Positions 25,401-34,561 of a DNA stretch of 64,000 nt are shown here, piece by piece; the stretch's first letter is position 1, and each line of letters opens with the position of its first letter. The notes beneath the pieces were generated by a model. It was not told where the DNA came from. It made no database searches and saw only the letters and a list, made by a program, of their open reading frames with translations. The DNA lies in NCBI RefSeq assembly GCF_963676685.1, contig NC_092344.1:89868749-89932748 (forward strand). Direction: 5' to 3'. The translations under genes were made by a program, and so were the position numbers. Origin of the DNA: Mytilus edulis (Eukaryota > Mollusca > Bivalvia > Mytilida > Mytilidae).

Positions 25401-28400
25401 TGTATTTTAGTAAAGCATGTGTAGAAACGAAGAAGGGAATCGATCCTTCAACATTAACAGATAAGGTACACATCGCATTTGAAAAAGCCAAACGACGAGA
25501 ATATACTGTTATGTTTTTAGTCATGTCAAAACGCATTGGCAATGGAAATACTTTTACCATCATTGTTGAGTGTACCAAAGTTGAAAATGCCGAAAGTCGA
25601 AAACAGTATTGGTTAGAAGAAGGATATACTGATCAAAAACCTACGCAATCGTCATGGTTTGATGCTTATTCCAGATACAAATATAGATGTAAACTAAGCA
25701 AGTCATTTCAAAATCTCCTTGTGAACGATTCTGATGAAGTTTATCTGCAGTTCCATGCAAGAAGGATAAATTATCAGTGTTTTACTCTGCAAATGGCAGA
25801 AAACTTTGACGAAGCTAAAGGTGATTTGCAGATATTTTCTGTTAAATCGACGAAGGCACGAGATGAAAATAAAGATCTGTCTATACGAACTGAGAAACCT
25901 GATAAAACACAACCAGACAAACCATTAGCAACTATTTCCATTCAACTATTTCGAAATGTTAGACCACCACTCATAACTCCAAATATCGCTCCAATGTCTC
26001 CTACCATGGATGATTTTAGATCGCCAACTAGAACAACGATTACACCGGTAGATGTTACACCATCAATGTCTAGAATGAGTATGAAAGTTGTCAACTTTAA
26101 AGAGGAGGCGAAGGGAGATCCTTCCTGGAAAGGTATATCTTAAATATTTTTGATTGTTGACGGTCTTTTGTATATAAAATTAAGAATGGAAATTGGGAAG
26201 GTGTTAAGGTTCATGTGGACCCTTTGGCTAAAATGGCAGTATTTTCACCTCAAAATTTTCTCTGAGTACAGACAAACCTGCGCATCTGTAAAAAATTTCA
26301 GGCATAGCATGCCCTAGTTTAATAAGTTTCAAATATGTTTAATGTTTAAGAAAAATAAAAACTTGCCAGGATTTTGCAGTACACTTTTTTTCATTCCTCC
26401 AGAAAGTGCCAAAATAAACTAAGTTTGGAAACAGGTTTGAGAACTTCCCCACAGGTAATAATTGAAGTGAGCGGTATTGATTGACATGAACAATAGATGG
26501 ACAATAGATACCTGACAATAATTGGTGATTTAACTGTGTACCTGAGTGGACCATATCAAGGGAAACTCAACTGTTTGTTAATTTTATCATCTTCTGCAGG
26601 AACGAAAAAAAGTGCACGGCAAAATCAGTTAAGTTATAAATTTTCTAAATCATACAATGCATTTGAATTCTATTTATCTAGGGCATGCTATGCCTTAAAA
26701 CTTTTCCAGATGCACAGGTTTGTCTGGCGTATAAAATTATAATCCTGGTACTTTTGATAACTATTGTCTGTACTCAGAGTAAATTTTTAGGTGAAAATAC
26801 ATCCATTTTAGCCATAGGGTCCACATGAACCTTAAACAGTTAAAGAGACAACAGCACATATAAACGTAAAATGTTTTGATACTCTCTGTAACTCTACTTT
26901 GACTAGTAACGTTTTGAATTTCATAACGAAACTTACAAAATTATCCAAAAACATGAGGATCTATTTACTAAAATTGAAATGAGAATGAGACTTTTATACG
27001 TGTTTTTTTTTTAAATTCACAACCACTAAGGTTGATAGCGCTGTTTATCCCCGATGATCTCATTAGCTACAGTACTTACATAGTTGAGTAATGCAATAAG
27101 GAAGACGGATTATATAAGTTCTTTTTATTTCCAAATCACTAATTTTCTATTTTATAATTGTATTTTGTACATTTTTGAAAATAAAATATTGTTTAGATTA
27201 ATGCAATAGATGTTCACCGATGTTCAAATCTCATAAATCATCATAAATATACAATCAAGGTTAACTAACAAAACTGGGAGAATCGCATAAATCATCATAA
27301 AGATACAATCAAGGTTAACTAACAAAACTGGGAGAATAGCATAAATCATCATAAAGATACAATCAAGGTTAACAAACAAAACTGGGAGAATAGCATAAAT
27401 CATCATAAAGATACAATCAAGGTTAACAAACAAAACTGGGAGAATCTCATAAATCATCATAAAGATACAATCAAGGTTAACTAACAAAACTGGGAGAATA
27501 GCATAAATCATCATAAAGATACAATCAAGGTTAACAAACAAAACTGGGAGAATCTCATAAATCATCATAAAGATACAATCAAGGTTAACAAACAAAACTG
27601 GGAGAATCTCATAAATCATCATAAAGATACAATCAAGGTTAACAAACAAAACTGGGAGAATCGCATAAATCCTGAATACGAGATAACGGGTGTGTCCAAA
27701 TGGTACGAGTCTCCAGCTAAACTCTCATCACCCGCCACACGAATACACAACCAGTCAAAATATCACATCCGAGATAGGATAATCCATGAAATATCAGATC
27801 GGATACATCGTATATTACAAACTTTTCTTCTATTCTCCGTTGATTTTAGAATTATTAAGAATTATCGCCAAACTCCCTCATGGAAATTTCTTACACATAC
27901 TTTACTTTAAGCATTGAGTTTGAGCATTTCTGATGAAGGTAAAATCGGTGCTGTGGAACCACCTAGTTTATAAAGTATTATGTTCATTCATTAACTTTTG
28001 TAAGGACTTCAAAAATTAGCCGAAATACATGAGGATTAATAATAAACTCATCACAGATAACAAAAGTAAAATTTATTAATTGCGTCAGACACGCGTTTCG
28101 TCTACAAAAGACTCATCAGTGACGGTCGTATCAAACCCCACTTTAGATAGCGCTCGTTATTTCTACTGAGTTGGTAAGTATTATGAAGCGCTAATTTTGA
28201 ATGACTTACATAGATACACAAAATGTAAAGTTCGAATAAAACGGCATACGTCGATACTTCAAGAAGCAGTTATATTTGTTATATACTAATTTAATTTATT
28301 TCAATTGCGCTTTTTCAGAATCCATTATTTTCCAATGTAAAGCAATTTAGATGTTGCTAGTTTGACCTTTGATTATTTTTTGAATTTTCTCCTTATACAA

Positions 28401-31400
28401 CAAAACATTTGGTTTCTTAAAAAAGCAACAAACGTAAATAATTGTTGTCGTACATTTGAATAAACATAAAAACTCGATTGTCTATGCTTTCTGATTAATT
28501 TTTTATTAATTATTCTGTTGTTCTTTAGGATTTACAAATGACTCGTTTTTACATGGACTATTAGATCAGCTGGACGAAGAATGGTATAAGCTAGTTGTGT
28601 TACTGGGAATTCCTTATAAGGAAGTTGATAATGTACTTCATATGACAGAAGCTACGCAAGACCAAAAAATATATCATGTAGGCATTCACATATAGAAAAA
28701 TCGTCCTTTCATTAACTTATGGAGTAGAATTATACCAGCAAGACATTGTCCAACTGATTGTTCCCACTCATATATTCATGCAATAAGACTCAATTAGTGA
28801 ACAATTATTTTAACAATTGCAAATAAACGAAAATTTATAATAATGCAATTTTTCATTTCTGATTATTTTATTTCTAATTAAATTAACACAATATGAGAAC
28901 TTTGAATAACATTTCTGTTTTTCTATTTTAACGTCCTTAAACTTACGAGTTTTGCGGCCAATTTTTTTCTTCAAGTAACGCTCTTAACAACAATTTATTT
29001 GTCTTTTAGACCGCTTTCAATCAAGATTTTTTTTAGCATACGAGATGTATATCGAATTTGTATAAAATCGGATATCTCATTGTCCTTTGCACACAGAACA
29101 CGGATAAAGTATCATATACATAAAAAACATGGTGAGGCATATAAAAATTGGAAAATTTTATTTGGAACAAAATTCAAAAAATATTTGGAACAAAATAAAA
29201 AGTTTTATTTAGAACATTTTTTTCTATTTAGAACAAAATAAAAAGTTCTATTTGACAACAAAGGCCTATTTTATTACTTGATTTCAGTTTTTACTACGAT
29301 GGAGAGATAGTAGTAGAGCAAGAGACGACCTCGGAATGGCAAATCTTATAACTGCTGTGTCAAAAGGAGGCCGGCGAGATATATGTACATCAATTTTGCT
29401 AGATATGAAACAATGGTAATTTAATGACTGAAACTGATATTTCATATATGCTTAGAATTTTATCTAATGGTTTTGTAATGATTCATTGAATCGGTTGTTG
29501 CTATCACATTTTTCACATTAGAATCCAATTATATCGATATTATCAAATGTTTGAGAATGATGGAAAAAGAATATAAATTATTTGGTCCTCAATTTCCAAA
29601 GTGGTTTTACAAATCAAAAATCAAAAGTTCAAAATCATTAGCAGGAGAAGAATAAACTTATCAACAAATTGAAAAGATGGAAAATTACTGTCAGTATATT
29701 TATTTGCTTCGCATGGGTATTTCTCATGAAAAATTATGAATAAATCGTAAGTCAAACAAAAAAGCAATAAAAAAAATCAACATACAGTATTTGAATTCAG
29801 TACACAGGTCTGTGATCACCACTATAGATGTATTATTTTGAACATTTTAAGCAGTATCGACCAAAACATTATCTTGTTCCTATTGAATTGTGTGACAAAT
29901 ATACTTAAAACTACGATAGTTTTAGAAAATAAGTTGTCAATAAAAGATCTCGAAATATATCGACCATAAGATGCAAACATCTGCGGCAATTATCCTTCTA
30001 CTGTAAAAGAAAATTGAAAACTTAGTACCTTTATATTATAACTGTAGTCACATGCATGTCTACTGAAATTTCATTGGTCTTGTATAATCTGAATATCATT
30101 GCAGTGAAAACAATAACATAACGTGAAGTTCAAAATGAAAAACTTTGTGCATGATGAATTAAGGCAACAGTAGCATATCGCTGTTCAATAATCATAAATC
30201 GACTTAACTAAAACAAATCGGGTCACAAACCAATACCGAGGGAACATTTCAACTATAAGTGGAAAACAGTGGAATAACAGAAACACTGAACTGTAACTGT
30301 TCGTTTTGTGGACATTTTACCAGGAGATATTCTTAGGCATTAAATGAGATCATTTGGGGAGCATAGTACAATATCGGACATTACTTAAGACAATTTCGAC
30401 AAGATACCATTATGTTCTGGTGCTTGTTAAATGACATAAAGTTCTGTTTAATTTACAGGTATGAAAATGACGGCAACAAGAAAACTAAATTTTGGCGATG
30501 GGTAAACAAAGCTTTTACAGATTCTGACATATACAACCCTGGAGGTAAATCCTTTTGTTTCAATACAGTTTTGTTTATAATAACATTAACACAGTGATTA
30601 AAAATGCAAAGCATATGATATCAAGCACATCAGTCAGGATTTAATACAATTCCGTTTGAAATGAAGAGATAAGACCTTTAATACTTTCAACCTGTTCTTT
30701 CATATTTTACATTGGTGAAAATGTTTATCTAAATTTACAACAAACCGAGATAGTGTATTTTTTGTGATGACTGTAGAGGATGGGTAATTGCTATAAGCAA
30801 AATTCTGGAGTTCATTTCATTCTATTCGCAATGCAAATATACCAAATTGGTATTAGCCTTCTGTAATGCATACAAAAATTACAAACTCTTATAAAAAAAA
30901 ATTGAGGGCAAGTGAAGTAAGCTAAACAACCAAGACAACGACAAATAGAATGTGAAAATAGTTGACACACTAAAACAAAAGTAAAATTAAACAAGTTAAT
31001 CATCATATGGATTTTACTTTGTTATAAATATTGTCAGTAGTTTTTATCAAACGGACAAAATCTATCACATTGTATGATTCTTAAAACAAAAGAAACAAGT
31101 GAACTCTTATGTTTTTAATAAAGTAATAAGTTATGCAGTAAGTGTTTTTTTTTTGTCTCAGTACAAACACAAAAACTTGATCTTGAAGTAAAAATAAAAT
31201 ATCATAAGTAAAAGTAAATTCAATGTTGACAAATTTTATTGTAGATTATCCACCACCCATGTCTGATCAATTCTTGGTACTGTTAACTCAGTCGATAGAA
31301 AATCCTAATTTTGAAGTAGGTGTGTCTCTCGGGGTGTCTAGAGTTGATACTAACAGCATACTGGAGGATAAATTGATGGCCACTGAAGAACATAAATTAC

Positions 31401-32401
31401 TGGCGGTATTTAATTTTCCCTTTTTATTTTACTGTAAATACATCATGTGCACTATTTTTAGTAATATATATTTTTTCAACTTTTGATATCCAAATACGAA
31501 CGAAACTTATAGGTTCCATAAAGAGTGAGAGTTGAATATCGCTTGATATCAAATCGAGTTATTTTAGAGTTAAAAATAAAATGATGTTCAGTATTTGTCA
31601 CTTTGATTTTTGATGTCTTGAAGAATCTGCGTATCCACATAATTTATAAATTCTATTTTGTATATGCGTATAAAGACCACAATTAAGGTATCTTTTTCAT
31701 GTCATTTGTTTATATAGATGAGAAAAAAAAAAGTTGTCAATAAATTTTTGCGGGTTATTTTTCAGATTTTTATTGAAGCAAGAGATAAGAAATCATCAAA
31801 AAGTGAGGCTTTAAGGGGTTTTGTTAATGCTATGGGCGAGGTAGAGATGCTAGTTGGAAAGAAATGGGTAATAATGGCAGCAGAAAACTGGTAAGATTTA
31901 TAAATCTTTTCAAAGTAAAAAAGGTTACCACTGTTATAGTCGGTACGATTACCATATTTACAACGGTATATTGAAATATTTGTGTTGGTAGTCTCCAAAA
32001 TATTTTGACTAGAATTATCGAGTGAAAGTAGAAGTAGAAGTATTGAATTCAAACTTGGATGAAAGGAGGCGGATACATATGAGATTTTGTTGATTTGGAA
32101 TCATAATTAGAAAGAAAGCTGTCTAACATTTGTTTTCTCTGTATAATCATTTTATAAGTGTTGTCACCACAAATAAGGTCTTTTTTTGTTACAGTTTGAA
32201 ACAACTTGTATTGAAACACTATATATGATATAATTTCATGATCTATGATGAGCTTATTTTCAATTTAAAATATACTTCTTTCTTTAAATAATCATAATTT
32301 TATTGATATATTTCAACAGGCTGGAATCAAACAAGAAAAATGATGATCCTTTTGTCAAAGAAGTGGAATCAGTTTTGCGGCCTATGCACTTGACCAGTTG
32401 A
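7405..32401 (+). CDS. Ankyrin-repeat, ZU5/UPA-like, double death domain protein (16 exons, 929 aa)
   Basis: Exons assembled by hand: 7405-7449, 8126-8215, 9917-10015, 12605-12703, 16982-17083, 22346-22434, 23566-23905, 24215-24400, 24643-24929, 25411-26132, 28529-28677, 29288-29415, 30459-30544, 31245-31405, 31766-31890, 32320-32401. They total 2790 nt, keep one frame, and every intron is GT-AG. Predicted domains: ankyrin repeats at about 16-175, a beta-rich ZU5-like region about 175-300, a second ZU5-like region about 300-445 (contains VVSRPIKE and GVQLVIPPETF, as in ankyrins), a UPA-like region about 445-600, death domain 1 at about 687-778 and death domain 2 at about 808-902. There is no signal peptide or membrane segment, so the protein is probably cytoplasmic. 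The order resembles ankyrins and the ZU5-UPA-DD block of UNC5 and PIDD proteins, which act as scaffolds or death-fold signalling adaptors. The specific function is unknown. The start is the only ATG before the first donor; untranslated exons further upstream are possible. Confidence 0.85.
9150..9758. repeat. 56-bp minisatellite (two 28-bp halves)
   Basis: About eleven copies of a 56-bp unit made of two 28-bp half units that differ mainly in 'AATACGTGACATG' versus 'AATAGTTGACATG'. A degraded array of the same short motif (GATACAG..., GTAATAC...) extends left to about 8868. It lies in the intron between exons 2 and 3. The nearly identical central units suggest recent expansion. Confidence 0.9.
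10264..12341. mobile_element. Harbinger-like DNA transposon or derivative
   Basis: Terminal inverted repeats start TGCCCGCGTCACACTGTCCC on the left, and the exact reverse complement ends the element on the right; the match continues for about 28 bp. Both sides are flanked by TTA (10261-10263 and 12342-12344), the 3-bp TWA duplication typical of PIF/Harbinger elements. The sub-terminal regions are full of short 'CCATCG' and 'TTCGTA' repeats, including a run of 21-bp units near 12020-12110. The interior at about 11350-11850 looks like an unrelated repeat (contains 'TGACCTTGACCTTTGGCC'). The element sits in the intron between exons 3 and 4. No intact transposase was seen. Confidence 0.75.
10846..11040 (+). 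pseudogene. Possible remnant first exon inside the Harbinger-like element
   Basis: An ATG-initiated frame of 65 codons (starting MELISYDSMRTRKATALFLL, then a glutamine- and leucine-rich helix) ends at a plausible splice donor, CTGCAG|GTACAT. Its place inside the inverted repeats makes an element-encoded origin possible. I do not recognise a transposase motif, and the frame could be chance. Confidence 0.2.
15226..16915 (+). repeat. Repeat element R4 with hairpin end, copy A, containing a 500-bp tandem duplication
   Basis: The left end is a hairpin ('AGCTCACCTTTCC...GGAAATGTGAGCT'). The right end reads 'AAGGTGAGCGATTC' then the palindrome 'GGCTCTTAAGAGCC'. Inside, the block starting 'GCCGCCATGGCTAAAAATAG' recurs at 15421, 15921 and 16421, a period of exactly 500. 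The first two units are nearly identical and the third is truncated near 16690. The same family, inverted, is at 41411-42719. It lies in the intron before exon 5. Confidence 0.75.
17841..17895 (+). repeat. Decayed hammerhead-associated repeat
   Basis: 'GAAGACGAAATGCGCCTCTG' followed by 'CCGTCCTAAATCATAAG' matches the 3' half of the hammerhead seen at 28082-28125 and the sequence downstream of cleavage. The CUGAUGA half is missing. Confidence 0.45.
19219..19263 (+). CDS. Probable alternative first coding exon of the ankyrin/death-domain gene
   Basis: An ATG in the context AAAATGG opens a 15-codon acidic peptide (MDDWNIEDDLDELLP) that ends in phase 0 at a strong donor, CCG|GTAAGT. It can splice directly to the exon at 22346, which also begins in phase 0. 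It cannot be an ordinary internal exon from the nearest upstream AG (19202-19203), because an in-frame TGA follows that site. Joined to the downstream exons it would give a protein of about 799 residues lacking all complete ankyrin repeats but keeping the ZU5/UPA and both death domains. The regular first exon at 7405 is also exactly 15 codons. Transcript evidence is needed to prove use. Confidence 0.5.
21209..21357. repeat. Long inverted-repeat hairpin
   Basis: Two arms of about 65 bp (left begins ATACAAATATAGCCTTTGTA, right ends with its complement) flank a centre containing the small palindrome GGACGAAGTCC. The arms are nearly perfect, so the unit can form a long hairpin. It sits inside the GATATC foldback element. 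Confidence 0.85.
21703..21874. mobile_element. hAT-like MITE, copy 1 (172 bp)
   Basis: Imperfect terminal inverted repeats: CAGTGGCGGATCCAGG at the left, and CCTGCATCCGCCCCTG at the right. The flanks are the 5-bp direct repeat TTTAA. The interior holds long G and C runs and matches the element at 23075-23241 throughout. It is nested in the foldback element, so it inserted later. CAG...CTG ends fit hAT-type elements, although 8 bp is the usual hAT duplication. Confidence 0.8.
23075..23241. mobile_element. hAT-like MITE, copy 2 (167 bp)
   Basis: Same ends and interior as 21703-21874, in the same orientation, flanked by CTATA on both sides (23070-23074 and 23242-23246). It lies in the intron between exons 22346-22434 and 23566-23905. 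Open frames here are proline/glycine-rich artefacts of the G and C runs. Confidence 0.8.
23566..26132 (+). other. ZU5-ZU5-UPA-like coding block (four exons)
   Basis: Exons of 340, 186, 287 and 722 nt encode about residues 175-686. The part from AFVVVSRPIKE to GVQLVIPPETF and TKLTLE resembles the start of the second ZU5 domain of ankyrins (VVSR-IK...). The following section (REYTVMFLVM ... WFDAYSRYKYRCKLSKSFQN) sits where the UPA domain is in ankyrins, UNC5 and PIDD. The end (about 600-686) is a polar, proline-rich linker. In UNC5 and PIDD the ZU5-UPA block packs on the death domain or is autoproteolysed. I did not find the HFS autoproteolysis tripeptide of PIDD; a TFS is present instead. The assignment is by eye and the first ZU5 is the least certain. 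Confidence 0.65.
26218..26831. mobile_element. TTAA-flanked MITE with long inverted repeats
   Basis: Arms of about 110 bp are inverted copies: the left begins GGTTCATGTGGACCCT and the right ends with its complement. Both sides are flanked by TTAA (26214-26217 and 26832-26835). TTAA duplication points to the piggyBac or Kolobok type. No coding sequence. The right arm carries a 44-bp insertion that the left arm lacks (26722-26765). It is in the intron between exons 25411-26132 and 28529-28677. Confidence 0.8.
26722..26765 (+). mobile_element. 44-bp insertion matching sequence downstream of a hammerhead cleavage site
   Basis: Comparing the two arms of the surrounding MITE shows this stretch is extra in the right arm. 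It is bounded by a direct repeat GTCTG (26722-26726 and 26766-26770). The inserted sequence GGCGTATAAAATTATAATCC resembles what follows the hammerhead remnant at 3060-3095. Confidence 0.55.
27229..27673. repeat. 54-bp minisatellite, 8 units
   Basis: The marker ACAATCAAGG recurs at 27251, 27305, 27359, 27413, 27467, 27521, 27575 and 27629, a strict 54-bp period. Units differ at a few sites (TAACTAAC/TAACAAAC, ATCGC/ATAGC/ATCTC). Because 54 is divisible by 3, the minus strand has an open frame of 18-residue repeats, but this is best explained by the period and not by a gene. Intronic. Confidence 0.95.
28082..28125 (-). ncRNA. Type I hammerhead ribozyme motif
   Basis: On the minus strand all core elements are present in order: stem I 5' strand CGUCA, core CUGAUGA, stem II GUCU/AGAC with a 5-nt loop, core GAA, a 2-bp stem III (AC/GU) with a 4-nt loop, the cleavage triplet GUC, then stem I 3' strand UGACG. 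All core nucleotides needed for cleavage are intact. Hammerheads with very short stem III occur in animal repeats and need dimeric or stabilised forms. In mussels and other animals such motifs are reported in small non-autonomous retroelements that give circular RNAs. It is antisense to the surrounding gene and lies in its intron. Confidence 0.8.
28529..31890 (+). other. Tandem death-domain exons
   Basis: Death domain 1 is encoded by 28529-28677 plus 29288-29415 (LLDQLDEEWYKLVVLLGIPY ... FLLRWRDSSRARDDLG). Death domain 2 is encoded by 31245-31405 plus 31766-31890 (FLVLLTQSIENPNFEVGVSL ... IFIEARDKKSSKSEALRGFV). Both are helical, with the typical spacing of the W/L-G-V..I and F..WR...A..L positions; domain 2 is the more diverged, with WR replaced by EA. 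Each starts in phase 1, has an internal phase-0 intron at the same place, and ends with an intron splitting a TGG codon. A 28-residue linker exon (30459-30544) separates them. Confidence 0.8.
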
Positions 32402-32423
32402 CTATTTGTACTTGAAAAAATAT

Positions 32424-32429
32424 AATAAA
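32424..32429 (+). promoter_or_regulatory. Polyadenylation signal AATAAA
   Basis: Lies 22 bases after the stop codon of the ankyrin/death-domain gene, implying a very short 3' UTR. Later signals are possible. Confidence 0.55.
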
Positions 32430-32459
32430 GATATTTTGATTGATATGAAATTCAATATT

Positions 32460-34140
32460 TTTTTAGTCATAAGTAAAGTAGTGATTTAATTCACAAGGAA
32501 TGTATATGCTCCTTTTGTGTTTGTTTTAATAGATATTTATTTGCTCAAATTTCAGACTGTTCGTTTTCAAAGATAAAACTGTCATTTCAAATACTGACGC
32601 CGAACCTATAACTGCACGATTTTTAACCACATAAGGGTATAGAGACCTTTTCCGTCATAGATGTAAAGCCCTTATCTAATAGTTAGTTTCTATGTATTTT
32701 GCATTGTCTGGTTTTTTTTGTTGAACTTCGGTGTTTAATGTTGTTTCGTTGTTTCCCTCGATTTTAGTGGGTTTTTTTTGTTGCTTTCTCCCAATCGATT
32801 TATAACTTTTGAACAGCGGTATACTACTGTGGCCTTTATTTCTCGTGTGCATCGTTCATATACAAATGTAGTCCCGCTGGTAATTTTACAACTAGAGCAC
32901 TAGGCATCGTAAACAATAACTTACAAATTGGTCTCTCTCACATATTATGCATGTTCTATGATTTATTTTGAAAACTATTCATGTTTGCAATTGAAAAGAT
33001 CACGAAAAAATCAAAATAATGCAAACGCTCAATATTTTTTGTGTCATAAGTATAGCAGTGATTGATAGACCAAGAATGTATATGCTCTGTTTGTGCTTGT
33101 TTTAAATGATATTTATTTGCTCCAATTTCAGACTGCTCGAAATGAACGTATACTTTAAAGTAAACTCGAGAAGATACAAACTTATTTTGACTGTACCAGT
33201 TATATGAACCTCACCAGACTAAAGAATGAGACAGTTTGATAATTGGTACGCACTACTGTAATGCCATAACGCGACCTTTACCATCAGAGATGTAAAACCC
33301 AATAACACCTGATGTTTGGTATATCTAACATTGCCATAAAGCTCGAGGTTTGGCTAGCCACATAATCGGGTTCAACCCACCATTTCCAGAATAATGCAGT
33401 TGTTATCTAATATGTTGCATTGTCGTTTGTATTTGTTGCACTTCAGTGTTTCTTGAACTGAATTTTAATGTGCGTATTGTTATGCGTTTACTTTTCTACA
33501 TTGGTTAGAGGTATGGGGGGAGGGTTGAGATCTCACAAACATGTTTAACCCCGCCGCGTTTTTGCGCCTGTCCCAAGTTAGGAGCCTCTGGCCTTTGTTA
33601 GTCTTTTATTATTTTAATTTTAGTTTCTTGTGTACAATTTGGAAATTAGTATGGCGTTCATTATCACTGGACTAGTATATATTTGTTTAGGGGCCAGCTG
33701 AAGGACGCCTCCGGGTGCGGGAATTTCTCGCTACAATGAAGACCTGTTGGTGACCCTCTGCTGTTGTTTTTTATATGGTCGGGTTGTTGTCTCTTTGACA
33801 CATTCCCCATTTCCATTCTCAATTTTATTCTGTTGTTTCGCCGATTTCCTCCGTTTTAGTTTAAATTTGTTACCCAGATTTGTTTTCTCTCAATCGATTT
33901 ATGACTTTTGAACAGCAGTATACTCCTGTGACCTTTATTTCACGTGTGCATCGTTTATATATAAATATAGTCCTGCTAGTCATTTTATAACTGGAGTCCT
34001 AGGCATCGTAAACAATAACTTATATTTGTAAGCCAAAGTCCAAAACGCATTAGGTATCACTCATATAGTCACGTAATATGATTTATTTTAAAAACTATTC
34101 ATGTTTGCATTTTCAAAGATCACAATAAAATCAAAGAAAT
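32460..34140 (+). repeat. Direct segmental duplication downstream of the death-domain gene
   Basis: 32466-33030 and 33045-34140 share the same blocks in the same order: 'GAATGTATATGCTC', 'ATTTATTTGCTC', 'TTTTGAACAGC(A/G)GTATACT', 'CTAGGCATCGTAAACAATAA' and 'AAAACTATTCATGTTTGCA'. The second copy is longer because repeat R2 (33490-33840) lies in it. Some blocks also look like a mussel dispersed repeat. No coding sequence. Confidence 0.7.
33490..33840 (+). repeat. Dispersed repeat R2
   Basis: Contains 'GGGGAGGGTTGAGATCTCAC', 'GGGGCCAGCTGAAGGACGCC' and 'GGTCGGGTTGTTGTCTCTTT'. I recognise the family from memory as common in mussels. It interrupts the second copy of the 32460-34140 duplication, so it inserted there after or during the duplication. 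No coding frame. Confidence 0.6.
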
Positions 34141-34339
34141 GCAAACTTTCTGTTTCGAAGAAAAATTAAATTATTTTGTGGTACATAAACAGTATATGAA
34201 TTTAGGTATTGATTTGGTATTTTTTTTTTTGAGTAAAGTGTCTATATATAAACAAAGTTTTCAAATCGAATTGAGTTTTAGGTTTGAACTACCTGGACTT
34301 ACATCCAGAAAACCGATTTAAGAAATAGTCTGTACATTT

Positions 34340-34560
34340 AATTCACTGGTTGTCGTTTCTTGCTACGTCACATATTTGTTTTCGTCCATTTTTTGTATAT
34401 AATAAGCCGTTAGTTTTTTCGTTTGAATTATTTTACATTTGTCATTTCGGGGCCTTTTATAGCTGGCTATGCGATAAGGTCTTTGTTCATTGTTGAAGGT
34501 CGTACGGTGTGAAGAATTATCTCATTGGCAATCATATCACATCTTCTTTTTTTATATCAC
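34340..34560 (-). repeat. Dispersed repeat family R1, copy
   Basis: The reverse complement matches the 1470 copy: 'AAGCCGTTAGTTTTTTCG', 'CTTTTATAGCTGGCTATGCG' and 'CATTGGCAATCATATCACAT' are all in order. Confidence 0.65.
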
Positions 34561-34561
34561 A

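Noticed and set aside
27224-27649. 141-codon minus-strand frame of 18-residue repeats
   Set aside because: It is exactly coextensive with the 54-bp minisatellite, and the open frame follows from a period divisible by three. There is no start context, domain or splice continuation.
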